Assembly: GCA_032718475.1 (NCBI GenBank)
Contig: JAUCBJ010004651.1
Span: 1 to 64,000, forward strand
Direction: 5' to 3'
DNA: 64,000 bases
Source: Nemertoderma westbladi
Lineage: Eukaryota > Xenacoelomorpha > Nemertodermatida > Nemertodermatidae
In this document: in pieces, positions 31,804 through 44,027 of the stretch
Numbering within the stretch: position 1 is the stretch's first letter
Layout: each line of letters begins with the position of its first letter
Notes under the pieces: model-generated
The model's database searches: none
What the model saw: the letters and a program-made list of their open reading frames with translations, nothing else
What the model was told of the DNA's origin: nothing
Made by a program: the position numbers and the translations under genes

Positions 31804-33125
31804 ACTACCTCCGTTCAGCTTCGCTTCGCCTTTATTGTTTTGATTTCAGTTTTCCTCAGTTGAATATCGTTTGGATGGATTTGCAATTTCCTTTAAATTA
31901 AATGCATATTTCTTTTTTAAGCCGGGAGATATATAATACAAGTATAATACAATAATATAAGACATATATTATTTATTAAACTTGTAATACCCACCAAATA
32001 GGAGACTCTAACGGTGATGATTTATTTGGTTCCAAAGTTGTCTACTTGGTTGATCTTCCAGATTCAAATTTAAAAATTTAAGAAATTTCATCAAAAATGT
32101 TACATAATTTAGGAACAAAATTGTTATTTACAGTTTTTAATATGTCGCTTTTCTTACTGTTAGAATTTGGGAATTAAACTGCATAATATAGTATCTTTAT
32201 CCGCATCCCCCCACTACATTCGCACGTGAACACAACCACAACAATCAACGGCCGTAAATTGCTGCTTTTCTACACAAAATGTAAATATTTTTATGACTAA
32301 TAATTACCGGTACCTCAGATACCGGATGGAGTTATAAAATTGCACAAGTTTATTAAATTAAAATTTTAAATACAACCCATTGAAATTAGTAAAACTTCAA
32401 TATATTTATTGTAGCCTTTTTTGTATTTTTACAATCACATCTCCAACCCACCACATACATACAACCGCAGTTTATATTAACTTAAAGTTGACGGTGTGCT
32501 TGTAGTAACGCTATAATGCATTGTATATGATGCTGGGGTGTTGTCTGGGTGTGCGGTGTAGTTGTTTTTTATTTGAAGAAGAAATGCTGTGCTATTTTTT
32601 ACGCAGTCCCTCCGATATTTTGTCTTACATGTTTCCGTGACCTGCATTCCCAACATGTGAATCCGGTGCCCGCTTGTTCAATTAGGAAATTTAATTACGT
32701 GGTTTTGGGGCAAAGTCGATGTAGTCTAGTCATAATGTGGCTCACAAGTAGCCAACCGCTAAATTCGTTGCAGTAAATTAAAGTAGTTGAAGTAAAAAAT
32801 TAATATTTCAATAATTTTTCTCCTACTTTTTAATTATTTAAGTAAATAATTTTTATTTGTTTCTCTCTCGCCTTTATTTGTGTGATTTGTTTCATTAAGT
32901 TTTTTTTCTAAAAGCCAATAATATGTAATAATATAATGTATTTAATTATGTATATCGTTAATATTGCTTGTTTAATTAATTATTTTGTATGTTTTTTTGT
33001 TAATAACTTCTAACATTAACGTAATATTTAATTAGCTTTATGTATACCGTATTCTATATTGTAGTGATTTCACTTTTAGATTATGGCAAACTTCTATATT
33101 AATTTAAGTTAGATATAAGATGTAA
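31804..33125. other. 3' flank of CADPS, AT-rich
   Basis: Likely holds the 3' UTR; no gene recognised. Small frames (such as 32549-32776) lack coding character. Confidence 0.45.
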
Positions 33126-33890
33126 TATAAGATGGGGGTTCCAATCATATAAGATGGGGGTTCCAATCATATAAGATGGGGGTTCCAATCATATAAGATG
33201 GGGGTTCCAGTCATATAAGATGGAGGTTCCAATCATATAAGATGGGGGTTCCAATCATATAAGATGGGGGTTCCAGTCATATAAGATGGGGGTTCCAGTC
33301 ATATAAGATGGGGGTTCCAGTCATATAAGATGGAGGTTCCAGTCATATAAGATGGGGGTCCCAATCATATAAGATGGGGGTTCCAATCATATAAGATGGG
33401 GGTTCCAGTCATATAAGATGGGGGTTCCAGTCATATAAGATGGGGGTTCCAATCATATAAGATGGGGGTTCCAATCATATAAGATGGGGGTTCCAATCAT
33501 ATAAGATGGGGGTTCCAATCATATAAGATGGGGGTTCCAGTCATATAAGATGGGGGTTCCAGTCATATAAGATGGGGGTTCCAGTCATATAAGACGGGGG
33601 TTCCAGTCATATAAGATGGGGGTCCCAATCATATAAGATGGGGGTTCCAGTCATATAAGACGGGGGTTCCAGTCATATAAGATGGGGGTTCCAATCATAT
33701 AAGATGGGGGTTCCAATCATATAAGATGGGGGTTCCAATCATATAAGATGGGGGTTCCAGTCATATAAGATGGGGGTTCCAGTCATATAAGATGGGGGTT
33801 CCAGTCATATAAGACGGGGGTTCCAGTCATATAAGATGGGGGTCCCAATCATATAAGATGGGGGTTCCAGTCATATAAGATGGGGGTTCC
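33126..33890. repeat. 22-bp minisatellite, about 35 copies
   Basis: Unit ATAAGATGGGGGTTCCAATCAT; the main variants are AATCAT/AGTCAT, plus rare GGAGG and GACGG forms. No spacers, so it is a simple tandem array. Confidence 0.97.
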
Positions 33891-34317
33891 ATGTTCCAAT
33901 GATGTGTGACGAATAATCTAGAATTCTACCTTCTTTAGCAAACCATATATGGCACCAATGTCTTGCCACAGTCGTTTCTGGAGACGATGTTTTGTATGAC
34001 AATTACACCCTTTTTTATTTCTAGATGCTCTTTCACCACAATGTCATAAAATTTAGGTAATTCCACCAAAAATATTTTCCTTTTTCTCCCGATTTTGGGA
34101 TACGTTCGAGCGAAAAAGTAACAGTTTGAGAATAAAAATTGTTGGTACCCCCGTTTTATTAAGACGTATCGTATATTTACAAACACTCAAGGTCATGGGA
34201 TAGTTAGGGAATTAAAATTTTTTTGAAATCTCATTTCACTTGGACATCAAGCACTCCGGTCCCAAGGTGCAACATAATAACTAACATGGCTGCTGACTTT
34301 ATTATGTCGTTGTGGTA
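33891..34317. other. Unassigned non-coding DNA
   Basis: An 83-codon - strand frame (34186-33935) contains YPKIGRKRKIFLVELPKFYD, which might be a transposase scrap, but it is too short to support. Confidence 0.35.
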
Positions 34318-34402
34318 GTTAATTATGTAACTTTTACTCATTAATTATGTAACTTTTACTCATTAATTATGTAACTTTTACTCATTAATTATGTAACCTT
34401 TA
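34318..34402. repeat. 22-bp tandem repeat, four copies
   Basis: TTAATTATGTAACTTTTACT plus CA, four units, the last diverged. Confidence 0.9.
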
Positions 34403-35784
34403 GGAATGCAATTAAATTGCCATGAATGCGATAACCGATATAATTCTATAAAAAACTAGTGGATCTATTCAGTTAGGGAATACAGGTAATTGGAAACCGG
34501 AATGGAGTGGCAACCCTGAACAATCCTTATGGTATTCATATTGGCTTACTTTTACTAATCAATGTTAATAACATAAAAATAAATAAATAGTTCATTTACA
34601 ACCTTTAAGTTATTGTTTTTTTTTTTATAAAATTTTAAATACCGGTATACATTTATACATGTTATGTAATAAGTGCTGTGATTGTTTGCTTATTAAGTTT
34701 GATTAAATTTGTGGTTTTTATTTGTTGGGGGTCACTTTTTTTGTTAAATTCGCTCAACAACAGGTTTTGAAAAAATGTTCACTCTTACAAGTGAATATTT
34801 ATAAATCTAGCTGTGATATCCGATTATATAAATTCGTATTCAATGTGCAAGTTTGTTTTTTTAATGTTATCCTAATTGTTAAATTATGATTACTTAACTA
34901 GATGTCTTAAAAACTCAGAGAATCGCGTATTACACTCCATAAAGATAAACAAAAGGTATATTAATATTATAAATATTGCCTGTTATAAATCGAATAAACG
35001 ATATGTTTGGCAAGAAGTGGCATCCAACAAATAATACTTTATGTTTAGTGAGGTAAAAAAATACTTTTTTTTACCACCACTCACATAGATATTCTTAGCT
35101 TTCCAGTGCAATATACTTCGGTTGAGGGAATTTATTGATGTCATACATCGTGTTAACTGGTATTTTATTGTGGTACATCTCATTATATTAATGTTATTTT
35201 TTTGTTTAATTTGTTTCTCATTCAATTATTGCATTCGATTTAATGGGGAGACTGAACGTTCAATTTGAACATGAATACCGAGTTTCTTAATCTCAGATCG
35301 CGAAAAAAAGCTAAATTGTTTTTTTAAACTCAATATTTACGAGTAATATAATGGTTAACAGCTCATATTTATTTATTTTCTCATGTAAAGTACCATTTTC
35401 TCAGCCCCTTACCTTAAAGCCAGCATGGTTATTAGTGTTAATTGGAATTATATCCTAAATTAATTAAGTGGGCATTTATAATTGATTAGATGTAGATAAG
35501 CTGGCTCTAATTAATGTAAGTTTGGTGCAAATAATTTGATGCAAATATGACATTTCGGTTCTTTATTTATTACAATAGTAATTAGTAATTGTCATTGGAC
35601 CTTGAAACAAGTATATAGTTTACTGTGTTGGAGGATTTTCTAATATGTAATGTGTAATAATGTGTAAGTCCACTTAATTAATTAAATTCTGTTGTTTCGT
35701 ATTGTGGAAATTATATTATATGTTTTTCTTTAAAGAAATTGTATTTTGCACAGTTTATCGGGCTTTCGCGCAGCACGAGACGCA
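34403..35784. other. AT-rich non-coding DNA
   Basis: I see no gene, RNA gene or named repeat. Confidence 0.4.
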
Positions 35785-36636
35785 AGTGTAGAAAGTGTAC
35801 TAATCTCCATTAGTAAGAAAGTGTACTAATCTCCATTAACTAAGAAATAAGAAAGTGTACTAATCTCCATTAACTAAGAAAGTGTACTAATCTCCATTAG
35901 TAAGAAAGTGTACTAATCTCCATTAGTAAGAAAGTGTACTAATCTCCATTAGTAAGAAAGTGTACTAATCTCCATTAGTAAGAAAGTGTACTAATCTCCA
36001 TTAAGTAAGAAAGTGTACTAATCTCCATTAGTAAGAAAGTGTACTAATCTCCATTAGTAAGAAAGTGTACTAATCTCCATTAGTAAGAAAGTGTACTAAT
36101 CTCCATTAAGTGAGAAAGTGTACTAATCTCCATTAGTAAGAAAGTGTACTAATCTCCATTAGTAAGAAAGTGTACTAATCTCCATTAGTAAGAAAGTGTA
36201 CTAATCTCCATTAGTAAGAAAGTGTACTAATCTCCATTAGTAAGAAAGTGTACTAATCTCCATTAGTAAGAAAGTGTACTAATCTCCATTAGTAAGAAAG
36301 TGTACTAATCTCCATTAGTAAGAAAGTGTACTAATCTCCATTAAGTAAGAAAGTGTACTAATCTCCATTAGTAAGAAAGTGTACTAATCTCCATTAAGTA
36401 AGAAAGTGTACTAATCTCCATTAAGTAAGAAAGTGTACTAATCTCCATTAGTAAGAAAGTGTACTAATCTCCATTAGTAAGAAAGTGTACTAATCTCCAT
36501 TAGTAAGAAAGTGTACTAATCTCCATTAGTAAGAAAGTGTACTAATCTCCATTAAGTAAGAAAGTGTACTAATCTCCATTAGTAAGAAAGTGTACTAATC
36601 TCCATTAGTAAGAAAGTGTACTAATCTCCATTATAC
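35785..36636. repeat. 26-bp minisatellite, about 33 copies
   Basis: Unit AGAAAGTGTACTAATCTCCA plus TTAGTA. The junction varies (TTAGTA, TTAAGTA, TTAAGTG, TTAACTA), giving occasional 27-bp and longer units. Contiguous, no spacers. Confidence 0.97.
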
Positions 36637-37538
36637 GAAAACCGTATATTTTCCAAAATATCAATGAGGGATGCGAATATTCCAGAACATCACGTGCATA
36701 ACAATACGGCAAAATGGTTTCCATAATAACTATATTTATATTTATCTGTAAAATTATGCGATTAGGGACTTTCGACGCAATAAAAATTCATCCCTCTCCA
36801 GGGGAAATTCGACGCAAATAACAGCTGATGATTACTCTCAAAAATAAAACTGTAACCTGTTCTATTGTGTTTAGTTGATTGTTTTGGTTAGAATAACGTG
36901 CCACTGTAACATAGTCCTTTACCTAAATTAAGAATTTAACATTGAGGCGGGATATTAATTCGCCAAGGCGGGATTTGCGTCGAGTCCCCCCCCCCCCCCC
37001 CCCCCCCACCTCTGTTATAATTAAATTATATGTAATTTGTCTACGTTCATAAAAGGTAAACCTGTGTGTTTCTATTGTGTAATATTTATTACAGACATAC
37101 CAACTTACCTCTTTGCTAACACCTACTTAATGAATTTTGATAATTGTCATCATTATATATTAATTAATTATAATCCAATTATGATCTGTAACCTGCTCCT
37201 TTTCCTAAATTGAGAATTTTTTACGGTCGACTTTTTATTGGAATTTTATATATGAAGATTTTTTATATTTTTAAATTTATCTTTATTAAGTGTTTTATAG
37301 CGCTTATTTCCGTCTTATAACCTGTACATATACTAATTCGTTTATTGTTTTGGTTAGATTCAGCCCTTCTTTAACATGTGTTTTTGGTGAAAACCTGGTA
37401 TTCTTCACATGGGGGTAACTGCAAAGTGAAATATAACAGCAGAAAGTCTGGTATACTTCACATGGGCGAAATTGGAAACAGAGACAGTTTCACAATAACA
37501 GTTTGCAGTTATTCTTAAACCTTATAGTTATTATTTGT
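36637..37538. other. Non-coding DNA with dispersed repeat copies and a C tract
   Basis: Bases 37190-37475 are the reverse-complement relative of 10915-11175 (GGTATTCTTCACATGGG). A related scrap lies at 36845-36930. CGACGCAA plus TTCATCC blocks at 36770-36825 recur at 38100-38145. A C tract of about 21 lies near 36987-37007. Confidence 0.5.
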
Positions 37539-37885
37539 TGGTAGCAATTAAAAGCTGGCCCTGAAAGGATTCCATATGTAACAATAATTGAATTTTTTTT
37601 GGTAATTGCTGAGTTATGGTCATTTGAATGTTGTAATGTGTTTGCTTCAGTTAAGCTATGTGTACAGAGTATTCTATTTAGTAAATACACTTATGAGATA
37701 AACAAAATGTTCTAGAATATTGTGCATTTATTAAGTAGAATAAATAGCCTACGGCAGAAAGCAAATACACGCAGAATTCGAACGCCCATATCTCAGCTAT
37801 TTCCAAACCAAATTCAAATATTTTTACTTATTTGGAATCCTTGCACGCCATCTTTCCGTTGCTACCAACAACATTTTACTCACCC
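37539..37885. repeat. Diverged inverted repeat (MITE-like)
   Basis: Left arm from GTTGGTAGCAATTAAAAG at 37539. The right arm ends CCGTTGCTACCAAC at about 37870. Arms of about 150 bp share AAGGATTCCA, GCTGAGATATGG-type and GTGTATTTGCT motifs. A related sequence appears at 26530-26720. No TSD identified. Confidence 0.6.
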
Positions 37886-38600
37886 ATCTATAAACATCTT
37901 CCATGTTGCCGACGCGACGCCTTAATACCTTCATGTAGATGTCTTCATAAATTCTACTACCAAAAAAATGGAAAGTTCCAATATTATTACATGGTATTTT
38001 ACCAAAGTTTGCTAATAAATTTACTAAACTCAACTGTAGTAAGGAAGTACGGTGTCTGAACGATGATGTGAGCCGTTTAGAAGGGGGGTTGGTGTGGACT
38101 TTGGCGCAGAAAATTCATCCTTCTCCGGTGAAAATCGACGCAAATTCTTCATAATATCAGTAAAATTTCGCCCAAATTTTCTTCAAAGGGGCGATTAAAT
38201 GATAATTAACATTGTTAATTTCCTGAGACGAGATATCAATGTCTCTCTATTTTAATTTTCTCTAGATGGAAATTAGGTGGATTTAATCAGCGTCGCTTTA
38301 ACGCCTAGGCTGCGGCTTGGGCCCGGCTTAAAAGGGGTTCCCAAATTCGAATCGATTTTTTAAAAATTACCGCTCGCTTTACGTTTTAAGACATGCCACA
38401 AAGTCTATTTTTTTATACTCCTTTTTGTATAATTTAGTCGACCGCTGTCGTCGTCATTGAAAATTTTTGATCTCTAATACGTCGGTAAATAATTTATGAA
38501 ATGGAACCAAACTTGGACACATGTCGTCTATCAAATGTTTCGAAATTATACTCGCAGGCAGACTGCAGACTTAGATAGTTCCTCTGTAAGCCGCTAGGAG
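37886..38600. other. Unassigned DNA before the 39-bp array
   Basis: No gene seen. Confidence 0.4.
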
Positions 38601-41600
38601 GAGTGACACTGACCAGATCCACTAATTTTCTATGTCAGCCGCTAGGATTGACCAATTCCACTAATTTACTATGTCAGCCACTAGGAGTGACCAGGTCCAC
38701 TAATTTACTATGTCAGCCGCTAGGAGTGACCAATTCCACTAATTATCTATGTCTGCCGCTAGGAGTGACCAATTCCACTAATTTTCTATGTCAGCCGCTA
38801 GGAGTGACCAATTCCACTAATTTTCTATGTCAGCCGCTAGGAGTGACCAGGTCCACTAATTTACTCTGTCAGCCGCTAGGATTGACCAATTCCACTAATT
38901 TACTATGTCAGCCACTCGGAGTGACCAGGTCCACTAATTTACTATGTCAGCCGCTAGGAGTGACCAGGTCCACTAATTTACTCTGTCAGCCGCTAGGATT
39001 GACCAATTCCACTAATTTACTATGTCAGCCACTCGGAGTGACCAGGTCCACTAATTTACTATGTCAGCCGCTAGGAGTGACCAGGTCCACTAATTTACTG
39101 TCAGCCGCTAGGAGTGACCAGGTCCACTAATTTACTGTCAGCCGCTAGGAGTGACCAGGTCCACTAATTTACTCTGCCAGCCGCTAGGAGTGACCAATTC
39201 CACTAATTTACTATGTTAGCCGCTAGGAGTGACCAATTCCACTAATTTTCTATGTCAGCCGCTAGGAGTGACCAATTCCACTAATTTTCTATGTCAGCCG
39301 CTAGGAGTGACCAATTCCACTAATTTTCTATGTCAGCCGCTAGGAGTGACCAATTCCACTAATTTTCTATGTCAGCCGCTAGGAGTGACCAATTCCACTA
39401 ATTTTCTATGTCAGCCGCTAGGAGTGACCAATTCCACTAATTTTCTATGTCAGCCGCTAGGAGTGACCAGGTCCACTAATTTACTCTGTCAGCCGCTAGG
39501 ATTGACCAATTCCACTGATTTACTATGTCAGCCACTCGGAGTGACCAGGTCCACTAATTTACTATGTCAGCCGCTAGGAGTGACCAGGTCCACTAATTTA
39601 CTGTCAGCCGCTAGGAGTGACCAGGTCCACTAATTTACTGTCAGCCGCTAGGAGTGACCAGGTCCACTAATTTACTCTGCCAGCCGCTAGGAGTGACCAA
39701 TTCCACTAATTTACTATGTTAGCCGCTAGGAGTGACCAGGTCCACTAATTTACTGCCAGCCGCTATGAGTGACCAGGTCCACTAATTTACTATGTCAGCC
39801 GCTAGGAGTGACCAATTCCAATAATTTACTATGTCAGCCGCTAGGAGTGACCAATTCCACTAATTTACTATGTCAGCCGCTAGGAGTGACCAGGTCCACT
39901 AATTTACTCTGTCAGCCGCTAGGAGTGACCAGGTCCACTAATTTACTCTGCCAGCCGCTAGGAGTGACCAGGTCCACTAATTTACTGTCAGTCACTAGGA
40001 GTGACCAGGTCCACTAATTTACTATGTCAGCCACTAGGAATGACCAGGTCCACTAATTTAATATGTCAGCCGCTAGGAGTGACCAATTCCACTAATGTAC
40101 TCCGTCAGCCGCTAGGAGTGACCAGGTCCACTAATTTACTATGTCAGCCGCTAGGAGTGACCAGGTCCACTAATTTACTATGTCAGCCGCTAGGAGTGAC
40201 CAGGTCCACTAATTTACTATGTCAGCCGCTAGGAGTGACCAGGTCCACTAATTTACTGTCAGCCGCTAGGAGTGACCAGGTCCACTAATTTACTCTCTCA
40301 GCCGCTAGGAGTGACCAGGTCCACTAATTTACTCTGCCAGCCGCTAGGAGTGACCAATTCCACTAATTTACTATGTCAGCCGCTAGGAGTGACCAGGTCC
40401 ACTAATTTACTATGTCAGCCGCTAGGAGTGACCAATTCCACTAATTTACTATGTCAGCCGCTAGGAGTGACCAGGTCCACTAATTTACTATGTCAGCCGC
40501 TAGGAGTGACCAGGTCCACTAATTTACTATGTCAGCCGCTAGGAGAGACCAGGTCCACTAATTTACTCTGTCAGCCGCTAGGAGTGACCAATTCCACTAA
40601 TTTACTATGTCAGCCGCTAGGAGTGACCAGGTCCACTAATTTACTATGTCAGCCGCTAGGAGTGACCAATTCCACTAATTTACTATGTCAGCCGCTAGGA
40701 GTGACCAGGTCCACTAATTTACTATGTCAGCCGCTAGGAGTGACCAGGTCCACTAATTTACTATGTCAGCCGCTAGGAGTGACCAGGTCCACTAATTTAC
40801 TCTGCCAGCCGCTAGGAGTGACCAGGTCCACTAATTTACTATGTCAGCCGCTATGAGTGACCAGGTCCACTAATTTACTATGTCAGCCGCTAGGAGTGAC
40901 CAGGTCCACTAATTTACTATGTCAGCCGCTAGGAGTGACCAGGTCCACTAATTTACTCTGTCAGCCGCTAGGAGTGACCAATTCCACTAATTTACTATGT
41001 CAGCCGCTAGGAGTGACCAGGTCCACTAATTTACTATGTCAGCCGCTAGGAGTGACCAATTCCACTAATTTACTATGTCAGCCGCTAGGAGTGACCAGGT
41101 CCACTAATTTACTATGTCAGCCGCTAGGAGTGACCAGGTCCACCAATTTACTATGTCAGCCGCTAGGAGTGACCAGGTCCACTAATTTACTCTGCCAGCC
41201 GCTAGGAGTGACCAGGTCCACTAATTTACTATGTCAGCCGCTATGAGTGACCAGGTCCACTAATTTACTATGTCAGCCGCTATGAGTGACCAGGTCCACT
41301 AATTTACTATGTCAGCCGCTAGGATTGACCAGGTCCACTAATTTACTCTGCCAGCCGTTAGGAGTGACCAGGTCCACTAATTTACTATGTCAGCCGCTAG
41401 GAGTGACCAGGTCCACTAATTTACTCTGCCAGCCGCTAGGAGTGACCAGGTCTACTAATTTACTATGTCAGCCGCTAGGAGTGACCAGGTCCACTAATTT
41501 ACTATGTCAGCCGCTAGGAGTGACCAGGTCCACTAATTTACTCTGCCAGCCGCTAGGAGTGACCAGGTCCACTAATTTACTATGTCAGCCGCTATGAGTG

Positions 41601-43503
41601 ACCAGGTCCACTAATTTACTATGTCAGCCGCTAGGAGTGACCAGGTCCACTAATTTACTATGTCAGCCGCTAGGAGTGACCAGGTCCACTAATTTACTAT
41701 GTCAGCCGCTAGGAGTGACCAGGTCCACTAATTTACTCTGCCAGCCGCTAGGAGTGACCAGGTCCACTAATTTACTATGACAGCCGCTATGAGTGACCAG
41801 GTCCACTAATTTACTATGTCAGCCGCTAGGAGTGACCAGGTCCACTAATTTACTATGTCAGCCGCTAGGAGTGACCAGGTCCACTATTTACTATGTCAGC
41901 CGCTAGGAGTGACCAGGTCCACTAATTTACTATGTCAGCCGCTAGGAGTGACCAGGTCCACTAATTTACTCTGCCATCCGCTAGGAGTGACCAGGTCCAC
42001 TAATTTACTATGTCAGCCGCTATGAGTGACCAGGTCCACTAATTTACTATGTCAGCCGCTAGGAGTGACCAGGTCCACTAATTTACTATGTCAGCCACTC
42101 GGAGTGACCAGGTCCACTAATTTACTATGTCAGCCGCTAGGAGTGACCAGGTCCACTAATTTACTCTGCCAGCCGCTAGGAGTGACCAGGTCCACTAATT
42201 TACTATGTCAGCCGCTATGAGTGACCAGGTCCACTAATTTACTATGTCAGCCGCTAGGAGTGACCAGGTCCACTAATTTACTGTCAGCCGCTAGGAGTGA
42301 CCAGTTCCACTAATTTACTGTCAGCCGCTAGGAGTGACCAGGTCCACTATTTACTATGTCAGCCGCTAGGAGTGACCAGGTCCACTAATTTACTCTGCCA
42401 GCCGCTAGGAGTGACCAGGTCCACTAATTTACTATGTCAGCCGCTATGAGTGACCAGGTCCACTAATTTACAATGTCAGCCGCTAGGAGTGACCAGGTCC
42501 ACTAATTTACTATGTCAGCCGCTAGGAGTGACCAGGTCCACTAATTTACTCTGCCAGCCGCTAGGAGTGACCAGGTCCACTAATTTACTATGTCAGCCGC
42601 TATGAGTGACCAGGTCCACTAATTTACTATGTCAGCCGCTAGGAGTGACCAGGTCCACTAATTTACTATGTCAGCCGCTAGGAGTGACCAGGTCCACTAA
42701 TTTACTATGTCAGCCGCTAGGAGTGACCAGGTCCACTAATTTACTCTGCCAGCCGCTAGGAGTGACCAGGTCCACTAATTTACTATGTCAGCCGCTAGGA
42801 GTAACCGATTCCACTAATTTACTAATGTACAGTATGTCAGCCGCTAGGAGTGACCAGGTCCAATAATTTACTATGTCAGCCGCTAGGAGTAACCGATTCC
42901 ACTAATTTACTACTGTACAGTATGTCAGCCGCTAGGAGTGACCAGGTCCACTAATTTACTGTCAGCCGCTAGGAGTGACCAGTTCCACTAATTTACTGTC
43001 AGCCGCTAGGAGTGACCAGGTCCACTAATTTACTATGTCAGCCGCTAGGAGTGACCAGGTCCACTAATTTACTCTGCCAGCCGCTAGGAGTGACCAGGTC
43101 CACTAATTTACTATGTCAGCCGCTATGAGTAACCAGGTCCACTAATTTACTATGTCAGCCGCTAGGAGTGACCAGGTCAACTAATTTACTATGTCAGCCA
43201 CTCGGGGTGACCAGGTCCACTAATTTACTATGTCAGCCGCTAGGAGTGACCAGGTCCACTAATTTACTCTGTCAGCCGCTAGGAGTGACCAATTCCACTA
43301 ATTTACTATGTCAGCCGCTAGGAGTGACCAGGTCCACTAATTTACTATGTCAGCCGCTAGGAGTGACCAGGTCCACTAATTTACTATGTCAGCCGCTAGG
43401 AGTGACCAGGTCCACTAATTTACTCTGCCAGCCGCTAGGAGTGACCAGGTCCACTAATTTACTGTCAGTCGCTAGGAGTGACCAGGTCCACTAATTTACT
43501 ATG
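38601..43503 (+). repeat. 39-bp satellite array, about 125 copies, open in one frame over long stretches
   Basis: Unit GTCAGCCGCTAGGAGTGACC then AGGTCCACTAATTTACTAT. Because 39 = 3x13, it reads as a 13-residue repeat (LLCQPLGVTRSTN) until 2-bp-shorter units (TTTACTGTCAG) or stops break the frame. Variants: ACCAATTCC vs ACCAGGTCC, CTATG/CTCTGTC/CTCTGCC junctions, and CGCTATGAG. The CGCTATGAG variant recurs about every 5-6 units between 41240 and 42620, i.e. higher-order structure. I do not regard the frames as genes. Confidence 0.97.
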
Positions 43504-43789
43504 TCTGATGAATTATTTCACTATAAGATAGCATTTGTAGTTTAACTTTAACGTAAAAACTTTCGAAAATCCGACGTATTTTGATTAAGTTACAGTAATG
43601 TAATATGCCTATTCATATTTGTACACATAAAACCCTTAGGTACTCTCGTGGCGTACTGGTCAGATGGTTAAGGCGTTGGTTACATTACATAGGTTACGAG
43701 TTCGAATCCCAGTCGGGAAATTTGTATTTTGGAGCCATTTATTTTCGTGTGGTGCTAATTGGTAGGCCAATGAGAAGCGTACAGCGTAG
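43504..43789 (+). other. Degenerate tRNA-like segment (SINE head or pseudo-tRNA)
   Basis: At 43641-43716, TGGTCAGATGGTTAAGGCG (A-box-like) and GAGTTCGAATCCCAG (B-box-like) are spaced as in a tRNA. The T stem does not pair and no acceptor stem closes, so a working tRNA is unlikely. No SINE body could be followed downstream. Confidence 0.5.
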
Positions 43790-44027
43790 CGAATGATGAG
43801 CCAGGCCAATCATAGGGCATAAATTATCTTATTGCTCAAATGTGAGGCAGTGGAAAATTCTGTTAGGATTCCATGTCCCAGATTAGTGTAAGGGCCGGAC
43901 TGCGTTGAACGATGAGCTGGGCCAATCATAGGGCACGAAGCACTTTAATGCTCAAATGTGAAGCTGTGGAAAATTCTGTTTAGTTTCCATGTGCAATTTC
44001 TAGTATAAAAAGGCCGGTTTGCCTTCG
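43790..44027 (+). promoter_or_regulatory. Duplicated CCAAT module and TATA box (putative LTR promoter)
   Basis: Two ~118-bp tandem copies, each with GGCCAATCATAGGGCA (43804 and 43919) and GCTCAAATGTGA. They are followed by TATAAAA at 44004-44010 and GGCCGG. Position upstream of the gag leader suggests the BEL element's promoter. Confidence 0.5.

Noticed and set aside
33935-34186. Possible transposase scrap on the - strand
   Set aside because: Only 83 codons with no motif that I can defend.
33126-36636. CRISPR-like arrays of 22- and 26-bp repeats
   Set aside because: Units are contiguous with no unique spacers, and this is animal DNA; they are minisatellites.
38603-43494. A family of 13-residue-repeat proteins
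   Set aside because: Frames arise because the unit is 39 bp; they break repeatedly at shorter units and have no non-repeat N- or C-terminal part.
43641-43716. Functional tRNA gene
   Set aside because: A- and B-box-like words are present but the T stem and acceptor stem do not pair.
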